From assembly GCF_041262585.1 (NCBI RefSeq), contig NZ_JBGCBZ010000024.1, forward strand, positions 1-64,000: 64,000 nt of DNA, read 5' to 3'. Below are positions 26,111-35,932 of the stretch, one piece after another. Origin of the DNA: JAOEGB01 sp041262585. Its GTDB lineage: Bacteria; Actinomycetota; Actinomycetes; Streptosporangiales; Streptosporangiaceae. A model generated the notes under the pieces. It did not search any database. It saw nothing but the letters and a program-made list of their open reading frames with translations, and had not been told where the DNA came from. The position numbers and the translations under genes were made by a program. Within the stretch, counting starts at the first letter, position 1. Every line of letters starts with the position of its first letter.

Positions 26111-27045
26111 GCTGGGTTCAGCCCGTCCGAATCCCCGCCGATGTGGAGCAGGAAGATCGGATCGTCGGCGGCTTCACTGCCCGTCAGGTGGCGATCCTCG
26201 GCGGGACCGGAGCCCTGATCTATGCCGCCTACCTGCTCGTCGGCGACCGCGTGCCGCTGCTGGTCTGCGCCGCCGCAGCTCTACCGATCGCGCTGGCCGG
26301 CATTCTGCTGGCGATCGGCCGACGTGACGGCGTGAGTCTGGATCGCTACCTGCTGGCCGCGCTCCGGCACCAGCGTTCCCCGAAGGCTCTGGTCTCCACG
26401 CCGGGGGGCATTTCTCCGGCTCCAGGCTGGATAGCCGCCAGGTCCGCTCCCCGCCCTGCACCGCTGCGCCTTCCCGCACGAGGAGTGGCCGGTGACGGAC
26501 TGATCGACCTCGGGCCGGACGGTGTCGCCGCCGTGGCGGAGGTGTCCACGGTCAGCTTCGCCCTCCGGACACCAGACGAGCAGGACGCCCTCGTCTCGAC
26601 TTTCGGCCGCTGGCTCAACTCACTGTCCGGCTCAGCACAAATCCTGCTCCGAGCCGAACGTGTGGACCTCACCGAGACGATCAGCACCTTGGCAGAGAAC
26701 GCCCAAGCTCTTCCCCATCCCGCATTGACGGCCGCCGCACACGAGCACGCGGCCTTCCTCGCCGACCTTTCTGCCCGGCATGACCTGCTGCGCCGCCAAG
26801 TCCTCCTGGTCATCCGAGAACCCGCCGCCGGGCCCAGCGGCCGGAACGCGGCGGCGGCCCGCGCGCTGCGGCGGCTGGACGAGGCATCCCGGCTGCTGTC
26901 GGCGTGCGGGCTGACCGTCCGCCTGCTGGAAGCCCCCACCACGAACGCGCTGCTGGCCTCCTGCTTCGACCCGGCCGCCCCACCACTGCCCGCCGACCAG
27001 CTCGCTACTCCGGGCCAGGTCATCACAACAGGAGAACGCTGGTGA
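26107..27045 (+). CDS. PrgI-like T4SS membrane protein
   Basis: 312 aa. Start MSWVQPVRIPADVEQEDRIV followed by GGFTARQVAILGGTGALI and a second membrane helix is the PrgI (VirB3-like) signature found upstream of VirB4 in Gram-positive conjugation systems. After about residue 110 there is a soluble domain (STVSFALRTPDEQDALVST, VSFALR) resembling the N-terminal part of VirB4-like proteins, so this is larger than a bare PrgI. Overlaps both neighbours. Confidence 0.85.
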   Translation: MSWVQPVRIPADVEQEDRIVGGFTARQVAILGGTGALIYAAYLLVGDRVPLLVCAAAALPIALAGILLAIGRRDGVSLDRYLLAALRHQRSPKALVSTPGGISPAPGWIAARSAPRPAPLRLPARGVAGDGLIDLGPDGVAAVAEVSTVSFALRTPDEQDALVSTFGRWLNSLSGSAQILLRAERVDLTETISTLAENAQALPHPALTAAAHEHAAFLADLSARHDLLRRQVLLVIREPAAGPSGRNAAAARALRRLDEASRLLSACGLTVRLLEAPTTNALLASCFDPAAPPLPADQLATPGQVITTGERW

Positions 27046-28802
27046 GACTCATTCCACGCAGATGGTCGGGGGCCGCCACGCGGTTCGGCCCAGACGCGAT
27101 CCAGGTCCGGCCGAGAGACCTGCGAGTCGGCGGCGGCCTCTGCACGACCTTGGCCATCAGCGGATACCCGCGTGAGGTTACGCCCGGTTGGCTGGAGCCA
27201 TTGCTGAGCTACCCCGGTCGCCTGGACGTCTCGATCCATGTCGATCCCGTCCCGTCCCTCGTTGCCGCCCACCGGCTACGCAAGCAGCTTGCGCGCTTGG
27301 AATCCGGGCTGCGCAGCGACCAGCAGCATGGCCGTCTCCTGGACCCGGGGGCGGAGGTCGCCGCAGAGGACGCTCAGGATCTCGCCTCCCGGATCGCACG
27401 CGGTCAGGCGAAGCTGTTCCGCGTCTCGATCTATCTGACCGTCCACGCTGCTACTCAGGATGAGCTGGACGAGGCGTGCGCCCAGGTTCGGGCACTCGCT
27501 GCCTCGCTGTTGCTGGACGCCCGCCCGGTCGCCTTCCGTCAGCTCCAGGGCTGGGTGTCCTCTCTGCCGCTGGCCTTCGACAACCTGACCATGAGCCGTA
27601 CGTTTGACACCCCTGCGCTCGCGGCGGCGTTCCCGTTCACCAGCCCGGACCTGATCACCGAGCTGGGGCCGACCGCCGTCCTGTACGGGGCGAACGCCGC
27701 CAGCTCGTCCCTGGTTGCCTGGGACCGGTTCGCTCAGGCCAACCACAACTCGGCCATCATCGCCAGCAGCGGAGCCGGGAAGTCCTACCTCGCCAAATTG
27801 GAGGCGCTCCGGTCACTGTATGCCGGGGTCGAGGTGGCGGTGATCGACCCCGAGGACGAGTACGCCCGCCTGTGCTCGGCGGTCGGCGGCGCCTACCTGC
27901 ACCTCGGCGCGCCGAGGGTCCGGCTCAACCCGTTCGACCTTCCCCGAGAAAGCCGCCGGGACGGTGACCCGCTCACCCGGCGGTCGCTATTCCTGCACAC
28001 CCTGGTCGCGGTCATGCTCGGCGGGCCTCTGGACAAAGCCAGCAAGGCCGCCCTGGACCGGGGCATCATCGCCGCCTACAAGCAAGCGGGGATCACCTTC
28101 GACCAGCGCACCTGGAACCGGCGCCCGCCGCTCATGAAGGATCTGGTAAGCGCCCTTACCAATGATGCCGATCCCAAGGCCGGGGAAGTCGCCGACGGGC
28201 TCGCGCCGTACGTGACCGGCACCCATCGCCAGCTCTTCGACGGCCACACCACCACCCGCCCCGACTCCCACCTGATCGTCTTCTCCCTCCGCGACCTCCC
28301 CGAAGAGCTCAAGGCCGTCGGCACATTGCTGACTCTGGACGCGGTCTGGCGACGCGTCTCCGACCCGCACAACCGCCGTCCCCGACTCGTCGTGGTCGAC
28401 GAGGCATGGCTCCTCATGAAGGAGGCCGAGGGAGCCAAGTTCCTGCTGCGCATGGCCAAGGCTGCCCGTAAACACTGGGCCGGCCTGTCTGTGGTCACCC
28501 AGGATGCCGCCGACCTGCTCGGCTCCGACATCGGGCAGGCGATCATCGCCAACTCCGCCACCCAGATCCTGCTCCGGCAAGCACCCCAGGCCATCGACGC
28601 GGTCACCGACGCCTTTCGGCTATCCGACGGCGAACGCCAGCTCCTGCTCTCCGCCGAGCGTGGGACGGGCCTCCTCGCCGCCGACTCCGGCTCGGCCCGC
28701 GTGGCTTTCCACGTCCTGGCCAGCGAACAGGAACACCGCCTCGTCACCTCATCCCCTCAAGAACTCGCCCAGTACGAGCACGAAGAGGAGGACGACCTGT
28801 GA
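27042..28802 (+). CDS. VirB4-like T4SS ATPase
   Basis: 586 aa from GTG 27042, which overlaps the preceding stop. N-terminal domain about 1-220; Walker A SSGAGKSYLAKL at about 243-254; DPEDEY; Walker B RLVVVDEAWLLM at about 450; then VVTQDAADLLGSDIG and NSATQILLRQ, the VirB4/TraE C-terminal fingerprint. It powers pilus or channel assembly and substrate passage at the inner membrane. Intact and complete, so the transfer apparatus is probably functional. Confidence 0.93.
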   Translation: MRLIPRRWSGAATRFGPDAIQVRPRDLRVGGGLCTTLAISGYPREVTPGWLEPLLSYPGRLDVSIHVDPVPSLVAAHRLRKQLARLESGLRSDQQHGRLLDPGAEVAAEDAQDLASRIARGQAKLFRVSIYLTVHAATQDELDEACAQVRALAASLLLDARPVAFRQLQGWVSSLPLAFDNLTMSRTFDTPALAAAFPFTSPDLITELGPTAVLYGANAASSSLVAWDRFAQANHNSAIIASSGAGKSYLAKLEALRSLYAGVEVAVIDPEDEYARLCSAVGGAYLHLGAPRVRLNPFDLPRESRRDGDPLTRRSLFLHTLVAVMLGGPLDKASKAALDRGIIAAYKQAGITFDQRTWNRRPPLMKDLVSALTNDADPKAGEVADGLAPYVTGTHRQLFDGHTTTRPDSHLIVFSLRDLPEELKAVGTLLTLDAVWRRVSDPHNRRPRLVVVDEAWLLMKEAEGAKFLLRMAKAARKHWAGLSVVTQDAADLLGSDIGQAIIANSATQILLRQAPQAIDAVTDAFRLSDGERQLLLSAERGTGLLAADSGSARVAFHVLASEQEHRLVTSSPQELAQYEHEEEDDL

Positions 28803-31171
28803 TGCCGGACGACCTCTATGACCCGGACGCCATCGTGGACCTGGTTATGGCCTGGCTGAACGCACACGCCGTCCATCTGGCCGTCCTGCTGCCTGCCACC
28901 GTCATCCTCATCGAACTGCTCGGTTCCCTGCTCGTACGGCTTCGCCATCGCGCCATGACCGAGGGGGCACGCTGCCTGGAGATCCTGGCCCCGCCGGTCG
29001 CGGACCTGCCCGGCGCGGAGGCGTTGTGGGGCAACCTGCTCGGGCTGCTGAGACCGGCCTGGAAGCGGGCCTTGTTCGGCCAGCCGCATCTCGCCTTTGA
29101 GTACGTCTTCGGGGCAGGTGGCGTCCGAATCCGAATGTGGGTTCCCGGCACCGTCCCGCAGCACCTGGTGGACCACGCGATCGAGGCCGCTTGGCCGTCC
29201 GCGCGCACCGCCGTAATCGAGGCGGCTCCACCGATACCTCTCACTGGGCAGTCCGCCGGCGGGCGACTGGTGATCGCACGCAACGAGCGGTTGCCGCTCA
29301 GGCACGACCATGACCACGACCCGCTCCGTGCCCTGCTCGGGGCCGCTGTGGGAATGCCTGCCTGGCAGCACGCCGCCGTACAGATCCTCGCCCGTCCCGC
29401 CACCGGCCGCCGGCTCTCCAACGGCACGGCAAGCATCCCGGTGTCCTTGCTGCGAGCGGCTCTCGACCTCCTCGCGCCGGGCCCGGCCCGCCCTCGTGCG
29501 GACTACAGGGAGCAGGATTATGCCGTACGGCTGGAGCAGTACGCCGAGGCCCGCGCCATCAGGGACAAGGCTCTACAGCCCCGGTACGAGGTCGCCATCC
29601 GCTACGCCGTGCAAGGCGACAACGGCAACGACCAAGCAGCCCGCAAAGCACGCCGACGCGCCATCCGGGGCCGCGCCCATGCGATCGCTTCTGCGTTCGC
29701 GCTGTTCTCCGGGCACAACCGCCTGGAGCGACGTCGCCTGCCGCTACCCGCCCGCCACCTCGCCTCGCGCCGGCTCGGGCGAGGGTTCCTGCTGTCGGTC
29801 TCCGAACTGGCCGCACTCGCACATCTGCCGGTGGACGCCGCCGTGCCGGGGCTCCAGCGGGCCGGAGCGAACACGGTCGCCCCCTCGCCACAGGTTGCCC
29901 AAGGTGGCAAGGTGCTCGGCCTGGCCGACTTGGGACATGAGCGACCGGTCGCGCTGCGCGTGATCGACTCCTGCCACCACGTGCACGTTTTGGGACCGAA
30001 CGGCACCGGCAAGAGCACGCTGCTGGCCCAGATGATCCTGTCCGACATCGAGGCCGGGCGCGGCGTCGCCGTGGTCGATGCCAAGGGAGACCTGGTCGCC
30101 GACCTGCTCGGTCTAATCCCCGAAGACGCCGGGGAGCGCATCGCTCTGATCGACCCGGACGACCGCCATTCCCGGCCCGCGCTCAACGTGCTGAGCGGCC
30201 CCGACCGGGAAACCCTCGTGGACAACCTTGTCGGCATCTTCCACAAGATCTATGCCGACTCCTGGGGCCCGCGCAGCGACGACATCCTGCGCGGCTGCGC
30301 TCTGACTCTTTCCCGCAACGGCGGCACTCTCGCCGACATCCCAGCACTGCTCACGGATCCTCTCTACCGCAGGCAGCTCACAGAGCGGCTCGACGACGGC
30401 TTTCTGCTGGGCTTCTGGAACTGGTACGAGCGCCTGTCCGAGCAGGCCCAAGCTCATGTCACCGCCCCCATCATGAACAAGCTGCGGGCGTTCATGCTGC
30501 GCCCGTTCGTCCGCGACATCCTCGGCTCAGCCCAATCCACCTTCGACGTCGGCGACGTCCTGGATGGCAAGATCCTGCTCGCCCGGCTGCCCAAAGGCGT
30601 GCTCGGCGACGACACCGCCCGCCTGCTCGGCTCCCTTCTACTGGCCCAGGTCTGGCAGGCCGCCTCACACCGCGCCCGGCTCGGCCGTACCCGCGCACCT
30701 TCGGCGCTGTACGTGGACGAGACGCAGAACTTCCTGAACCTGCCGCACGCCCTGGCGGACATGCTCGCCGAGGCCCGGGCGTACCGGCTGTCGATGGTGC
30801 TCGCTCACCAGCACCTCGCCCAGCTTCCCCAGGAATTGCGCCAGGCCATCAGCTCGGACGCCCGTAACAAGATCTATTTCTCGCTGTCTCCCGAGGACGC
30901 CCGCGAGACCGAACACCACTTCAGCCCGTACCTGACCCGGCACGACCTATCCAACCTCGGTGCCTTCCAGGCCGCCGCGCGGCTGATCGTCCGCTCCGCC
31001 GAGACTCCGCCGTTCACCCTGCGTACCCGCCCCCTACCTGCCCCTGACCCTGAGCTGGCGCGACGCATCCGAGTCGCCGCCGCTCAAGCCCACGGGCGTA
31101 TGCCCACCCGCCTCGAAGCTCTGCCGCAGGACGACCCACGGCAGCACCCCAGACAAGGAGAGCAATCATGA
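28799..31171 (+). CDS. VirD4/TraG-like coupling ATPase
   Basis: 790 aa; GTG 28799 or ATG 28802, both served by GAGGAGG seven to ten bases upstream. A membrane helix near the N-terminus (LAVLLPATVILIELLGSLLV, about 23-42), Walker A LGPNGTGKSTLLAQM at about 398-412, VVDAKGDLVADLL, Walker B APSALYVDETQNFL at about 640, and LAHQHLAQLPQEL. This hexameric ATPase links the relaxase-DNA complex to the secretion channel. Overlaps both neighbours by four bases. Confidence 0.9.
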   Translation: MMPDDLYDPDAIVDLVMAWLNAHAVHLAVLLPATVILIELLGSLLVRLRHRAMTEGARCLEILAPPVADLPGAEALWGNLLGLLRPAWKRALFGQPHLAFEYVFGAGGVRIRMWVPGTVPQHLVDHAIEAAWPSARTAVIEAAPPIPLTGQSAGGRLVIARNERLPLRHDHDHDPLRALLGAAVGMPAWQHAAVQILARPATGRRLSNGTASIPVSLLRAALDLLAPGPARPRADYREQDYAVRLEQYAEARAIRDKALQPRYEVAIRYAVQGDNGNDQAARKARRRAIRGRAHAIASAFALFSGHNRLERRRLPLPARHLASRRLGRGFLLSVSELAALAHLPVDAAVPGLQRAGANTVAPSPQVAQGGKVLGLADLGHERPVALRVIDSCHHVHVLGPNGTGKSTLLAQMILSDIEAGRGVAVVDAKGDLVADLLGLIPEDAGERIALIDPDDRHSRPALNVLSGPDRETLVDNLVGIFHKIYADSWGPRSDDILRGCALTLSRNGGTLADIPALLTDPLYRRQLTERLDDGFLLGFWNWYERLSEQAQAHVTAPIMNKLRAFMLRPFVRDILGSAQSTFDVGDVLDGKILLARLPKGVLGDDTARLLGSLLLAQVWQAASHRARLGRTRAPSALYVDETQNFLNLPHALADMLAEARAYRLSMVLAHQHLAQLPQELRQAISSDARNKIYFSLSPEDARETEHHFSPYLTRHDLSNLGAFQAAARLIVRSAETPPFTLRTRPLPAPDPELARRIRVAAAQAHGRMPTRLEALPQDDPRQHPRQGEQS

Positions 31172-32007
31172 ACGAGCACTACACGCCAAGCGTCCTGGCC
31201 TCGCTCGCCACCCGGCTGACGGGCCGCGATCGGCACCTGCTCCGCCTGGTCTGGACCCACAAGGTCCTGACCTCCCACCAGATCGCCCGCGTCGCCTTCA
31301 ACGACCCGACCACCGCACGGCACCGCCTGGTCAAACTGCACCACATCGGCGTCCTGGACCGCTTCCGGCCCAAGCCGCCAGTCGGCACCGCGCCTTGGCA
31401 CTACGTCCTGGGGGAGCCCGGCGCGGCCGTACTGGCCACCGAGGATGGCATCGACCTGTCCGAATTCGGCTACCGCCGAGACCGCGCCCTGTCCATCGCC
31501 TACAGCCAGCGCCTCGCACACACCCTCGGAACCAACGAGGTCTTCGCACGACTGTACGGCACGGCCCGGCGTACGAGCGGATGCCACTTGGATACCTGGT
31601 GGCCAGAGGCGCGCTGCGCTGCTCAATGGGGAAAGCACGTCCGACCTGACGCCTACGGCAGGTGGACCGAGAACGGCCATAGCGTCGATTTCTTCCTCGA
31701 ATACGACACCGGCACCGAGACCTTCGATCGGGTGCTGGCCAAGCTGAACGGCTACGCCACACTCGCCGCAGCCACCGGAATCACCACGCCCGTCCTGCTC
31801 TTGACCTCCTCGGCGCGAAGAGAGACCAGCCTGCACGGCCGCCTCCAACTCCGCGCAGGCCAGACATCGGTGCCCTGCGCCACCGCCGTAGCGGGGTCAA
31901 CCCCCGAGGACACCATCTGGCTCCCCCACGACCGCCGAGAAGGACGGCTACGCCTGGCCGAGCTCGCCGATCACTGGCCCCAGCCCGCCAAAGAGGAACG
32001 CCCTTGA
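31168..32007 (+). CDS. Replication-relaxation family protein
   Basis: 279 aa, RBS AAGGAG. The winged-helix start (LTGRDRHLLRLVWTHKVLTS, HQIARVAF) and the central FFLEYDTGTETFDRVLAKLN, with its acidic residues, match the Replic_Relax family (PF13814) found on actinobacterial plasmids and integrative elements. The family is thought to act in relaxation or replication initiation. No classic MOB relaxase is visible in the window, so this is the best candidate for DNA processing at transfer. Biochemistry is not established. Confidence 0.85.
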   Translation: MNEHYTPSVLASLATRLTGRDRHLLRLVWTHKVLTSHQIARVAFNDPTTARHRLVKLHHIGVLDRFRPKPPVGTAPWHYVLGEPGAAVLATEDGIDLSEFGYRRDRALSIAYSQRLAHTLGTNEVFARLYGTARRTSGCHLDTWWPEARCAAQWGKHVRPDAYGRWTENGHSVDFFLEYDTGTETFDRVLAKLNGYATLAAATGITTPVLLLTSSARRETSLHGRLQLRAGQTSVPCATAVAGSTPEDTIWLPHDRREGRLRLAELADHWPQPAKEERP

Positions 32008-32678
32008 TCATCGAAACCTGGCTGCCGAAAATCCTCGCCGCAAGCGGCAGCCTCGCGGCCGGCGTTGTCCTCTTGGCCGGACTGTCAGTCGGCGCACGGT
32101 TCGCGGCCATCTCGGCCAGCGCGATGTGCGACTACATCAGCCCAGCGGCCGACCAGCCGAGATCCCCTCAGAGCCGGAAGACGCCGCCCAGAACCGCCAT
32201 AGGAGTGTGCGCAGAGCTCTTAAGCGGACAGCAGCCCACGGAGACGGCGGCCGGAACAGGACGCGGAATGATCGCCGCCCAGGCGGCGCTGCGCATGCGC
32301 GGCATCCCGTACTCCTGGGGCGGCGGCGGGCCCGCCGGTCCCAGCCTCGGAATCGGACGTGGTGCCCAAACCCGGGGTTTCGACTGCTCCGGCCTGGCCG
32401 AGTACGCCTGGGCCAAGACCGGGGCGCGGATCGGCGGTGATACCTCCGTGCAGTGGAAGACGGGAATCCACGTGCCCAGAAGTCAAATCAGAGCCGGGGA
32501 TCTGATCTTCTTCGCCTACAACACGGCCAACCCGGCAACGATCCACCACGTCGGCATCGCGATCGACGCTATCCGCATGGTCCACGCACCGCACACCGGC
32601 AGCACCGTCCGTATCGACACATGGGCGGGCGTACCAAGCCGGGAACGCGAGTTCATCGGCGCCGTCCGGCCCAGATGA
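32004..32678 (+). CDS. NlpC/P60 cell-wall hydrolase of the conjugation system
   Basis: 224 aa from a TTG start overlapping the previous stop. A membrane helix near the N-terminus (LAAGVVLLAGLSVGARFAAI) serves as anchor or signal. The NlpC/P60 domain has the catalytic Cys in RGFDCSGLAEYAW, His in IHHVGIAID and the third residue near HAPHTG. Such enzymes cut peptidoglycan stem peptides so the secretion channel can cross the wall, as VirB1/Orf14-type proteins do elsewhere. Last gene of the operon. Confidence 0.92.
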   Translation: MIIETWLPKILAASGSLAAGVVLLAGLSVGARFAAISASAMCDYISPAADQPRSPQSRKTPPRTAIGVCAELLSGQQPTETAAGTGRGMIAAQAALRMRGIPYSWGGGGPAGPSLGIGRGAQTRGFDCSGLAEYAWAKTGARIGGDTSVQWKTGIHVPRSQIRAGDLIFFAYNTANPATIHHVGIAIDAIRMVHAPHTGSTVRIDTWAGVPSREREFIGAVRPR

Positions 32679-32709
32679 CCGTAGGTTTCAAAGAGATCAG
32701 AGCTCGAAC

Positions 32710-33115
32710 AGCGGCTGTCCTACGCCCTTAGCGCAGGGACAGGGATCACCCCGACCACCGCCCACCATGGCTCGCCACCGCTGACCGGCTTCTGAAATCT
32801 CAACCGGCGGTAATCAAACAGGTGCTCGATAATCACTTCAGTGAGCCGCCGCACCAGGTTCCGCTGCCGGTGCGCAGCCACTGTCAGACGCGTCCGGGAG
32901 GCTGTGGGCCACGTCGGCGGTGGTGATGGTCCCACCCGGTGGTGATGCGGTGATCGGTCTTGACCGCGAGCATGTACCGCAAGCCCAGCAGGCGCATGTG
33001 GTGCTTAACTGGCGTCCGCCATAGGCCTCGTCGTCGGCCACCCCGGCGTCGGTGACGTCACGGCCGTGCAGCATCGATTCCTCTATGGCAGTTGTCGGTA
33101 TCCGGCATATGAGCG
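32710..33115 (-). pseudogene. Decayed IS701-type transposase fragment
   Basis: Pieces in different minus-strand frames line up with IS701-family transposases: VTDAGVADDEAYGGR, then in another frame LGLRYMLAVKTDHRITTG, then VADVAHSLP. The DDEAYG block corresponds to the catalytic Asp region. At least two frameshifts separate them and the ends are missing. The remaining gap to 33348 has no gene. I saw no clear terminal inverted repeats. Confidence 0.65.
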
Positions 33116-33348
33116 TCGTGCAGTTCTTCGCCAGCGCCAGGCGCCCACGGATCGGCAGTAGCCAGCAGCAGTCGACCCGGCTGTAGAGATCCGGTTCGAC
33201 GGGTGGCTGATGCTGGAAGCTGGGATGAGCGGAAGAGATACCCAAGTCCTGATTTAGCTATTTCTCTATCGACCCTAGGGACGCCCCTGTCACTCGAAGC
33301 CCAGACCCGTGAGTGGTATGCTCTCGACAATCAAAGGAAGATCATAAT

Positions 33349-35796
33349 ATGCGGCAGTACGAAACCCTCAGCGAGGCACCCCTATCTGGCACAGTGCCAG
33401 TCACTCGCATTCTCGGACCGCAATCACTTGCGCGGCTAGTGAATGCCGATAACTGGGACGATGCGGTGAGCGCGCTGGAGTCAGCATGCAAAGGGTGGGG
33501 CGGTTCCTATAGTTTGCTACTGCCTGCAACTCCTTCCGTCGAAACTCTTGCTGATCCGTGGGCAAACTTGCTTGCGGACTCAGATATTGCCATGACTATC
33601 ACTAGAGGAGTCTGGACTACCTCTGACCATCGATTCGAAGAATATGGTGGTGGACTTTGGGTGGAGGATAGTGGGGGTGAGCCTCTTATCAGCGTCCTTT
33701 CATATACTCCGCCTGCGAGATTTGAAGATATCCAGTTAAATACAGCCGGGTCAATCAGTTCTGATGATCCTTGGTACCTGTCGTATCTGGCAACTTGGGG
33801 AAAATTCCCTGATAGGATCTCGCCACAAGTCCTTCGCGTCCACGGGCTTCAACGAGAATTCACCTTTGACAACATAATAGATCCGAGCAATGACGCCGGC
33901 CCTCCGGGGGCAGAACATCTTTTGCAAAGCTTACGGAACTCGGGTCGACTAACAGCTCGACAACTTTCATGCCACCTGCTAAATACGACATCCGCGCCCC
34001 TGGGGCGGCAATTCGAAAGCCCCGGTAGTCCTACGGTCATTCCTCATCGCAGGCAATTTGCAGCGGATGTCGGCCCCAATATCGTAGTGGTCTACGAGCC
34101 GGGCAGCGTTGAAGATCTCTGCCTTATTTGGCAACTGCGAGCAGTCCACGGACTCCCGTCCGGGTTTCCTCTGGCCGTCCCTGTCACCGCCGATGTTGGC
34201 CATGCACTCAGATATTGGTGGAGTGAGATGGCCATGAAAGTCTGGGGAATGCGCGATGCATACTGTCTCGTTGTAAGCGCAAGCGTAGAAACTGAAACGC
34301 TCAACCAAATAGTAGAAGAAGTTGACCTTCCTTATCATGTGGGCGCTATTACCGACGTGCTCCAACCAAACTACGGATGCGGGCACTTTTCTCAGGATAC
34401 GGCGACTTTTGTCGATGGGAAAGCTAAAATTCCCTCCGTAACCCCAGCGGAAGCTCAACGGTTCGGTGAGCCACTCCTTCGTGAGCACGGAGGGTGGTTC
34501 GAAGTAACGATCATTCCGGAAGGGGCGGAACTCCCACCCAGTCGTACTATGCGGCGAGATCGGTATGTAACGGGCACTAGGTACCACCGAGGAGCTGTAG
34601 CATCTAGCTCTTGGACACGATCGTTCACCACAGTCTCATATCCGAGTGGCATGGATGTCCTGTATGCCATAGGCCGCGATCGTTCGCTCGAGTCCGAGCC
34701 AAGTGGGCCCGGAGTGATCGCCGAGTCATTGATAGAAAGAGCGGGGGGAATTAACAATCTCTATCCACTGCTCGCACCCAATGCTCAAGATCTTCTAGTC
34801 CGGCTTTGTGAACGTCGGGGTGCGAATTATCTAAATGCGCGACTCAGGAAGCTGCTAGCCGTTGACCCGGAAGAAATGTCTGAAGACATTCGCCGCCAAC
34901 TCGCGCGCATTGAAGACTTGCTTCGAAAGAGTATCGGGACACCGGACGAAACCGATCAGCGAAGCATCAAGTTCAGCGAAGTCAAAAAGATCCTCGGAAC
35001 AGATGGGGCAGCTAAGGCTTGGCTAGAGTGGGCTGAGCAGAATGGGCTTGTTATTAGAGGTGCCGTGGCACACTGCCCGCATTGCCGTGGGCAAAACTGG
35101 CGACTGCTGCAAGAGTTGTCACCGCCTTTTCTGTGTCGTGGGTGTGCACGGAGCATCGAAGCACCATACGGACATGACGTTCTCAATTTCTCATACCGCG
35201 CAAGCGATCTACTGCTTAATAATGTCAGCAGCGATGCGATAGCACATGTTCTGGCGCTAAGATTCCTGACAGAGCTGTTCCGGTCAAGCTTCGCAGAGGT
35301 GGGCCCCATCTTCGGTGGCTATCCTGGTGTGAATTTCCGTGAGCCAGGATCTGCAACCGTCATAGGCGAAGCGGACGTACTGCTAGTGCTTGCCGACGGA
35401 GGTATAGCCATTGGGGAGTGCAAGACGCGAGCTGCTGGGCTTGTGGAAGAGGAACTCGCGAAACTTGCTGCATTGGCTGATCGCCTGGATGCCTCATGGA
35501 CGTTTGTCGCAACCCTCGACCCATCAAGCGCTTGCGACTCAAACTGGAGGATCAACCCGAATGGCGATAAGCGTCCTCATTTTGCTCTGACGGCCGAGCA
35601 CCTCTACGATGCGCAACCAGTCGCCATACTAGGTGGCCGCAACCCACTCGAATGGCGAGACTCATTTAGCAATTTCACAGGCCAGGAGAAAATTAGCCCA
35701 GACGAGCACAAAAAGATTTTCGCCAAAAACCTTGTATCGCAATTGAACTGGCAGCGCAGCGCCGCATTGCCCTGGTGGCGTGACAGCAGTGTTTGA
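33349..35796 (+). CDS. Large zinc-ribbon / PD-(D/E)xK nuclease-like protein, candidate defence effector
   Basis: 815 aa. ATG 33349 has AAAGGAAG eight bases before it. The base composition is visibly richer in A and T and uses codons (TTA, ATA, AGA) its neighbours avoid. Residues 1-550 match nothing I know. A zinc ribbon follows, with Cys 576/579 and 596/599 (CPHC, CRGC). After it, GEADVLL ... IAIGECKT gives Asp676 ... Glu690-x-Lys692, the PD-(D/E)xK nuclease signature also seen in Mrr-like and other restriction enzymes. The domain order (large sensor-like N-terminus, zinc ribbon, nuclease) and its neighbours, a decayed TIR gene and transposase scrap, suggest anti-phage defence; that role is inference. 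Confidence 0.7.
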   Translation: MRQYETLSEAPLSGTVPVTRILGPQSLARLVNADNWDDAVSALESACKGWGGSYSLLLPATPSVETLADPWANLLADSDIAMTITRGVWTTSDHRFEEYGGGLWVEDSGGEPLISVLSYTPPARFEDIQLNTAGSISSDDPWYLSYLATWGKFPDRISPQVLRVHGLQREFTFDNIIDPSNDAGPPGAEHLLQSLRNSGRLTARQLSCHLLNTTSAPLGRQFESPGSPTVIPHRRQFAADVGPNIVVVYEPGSVEDLCLIWQLRAVHGLPSGFPLAVPVTADVGHALRYWWSEMAMKVWGMRDAYCLVVSASVETETLNQIVEEVDLPYHVGAITDVLQPNYGCGHFSQDTATFVDGKAKIPSVTPAEAQRFGEPLLREHGGWFEVTIIPEGAELPPSRTMRRDRYVTGTRYHRGAVASSSWTRSFTTVSYPSGMDVLYAIGRDRSLESEPSGPGVIAESLIERAGGINNLYPLLAPNAQDLLVRLCERRGANYLNARLRKLLAVDPEEMSEDIRRQLARIEDLLRKSIGTPDETDQRSIKFSEVKKILGTDGAAKAWLEWAEQNGLVIRGAVAHCPHCRGQNWRLLQELSPPFLCRGCARSIEAPYGHDVLNFSYRASDLLLNNVSSDAIAHVLALRFLTELFRSSFAEVGPIFGGYPGVNFREPGSATVIGEADVLLVLADGGIAIGECKTRAAGLVEEELAKLAALADRLDASWTFVATLDPSSACDSNWRINPNGDKRPHFALTAEHLYDAQPVAILGGRNPLEWRDSFSNFTGQEKISPDEHKKIFAKNLVSQLNWQRSAALPWWRDSSV

Positions 35797-35932
35797 GGAA
35801 AGCCTCCACTTACACGAAGGGACTCTTCGGGCAGGTGTTGCACCTCTCATCAGCGATTAAATCAAGCCTAGTATCACATAATGGAAGGCGAATACCACCG
35901 AATCGCTTACCTAGGACCTCGCCGGCCAGTAG

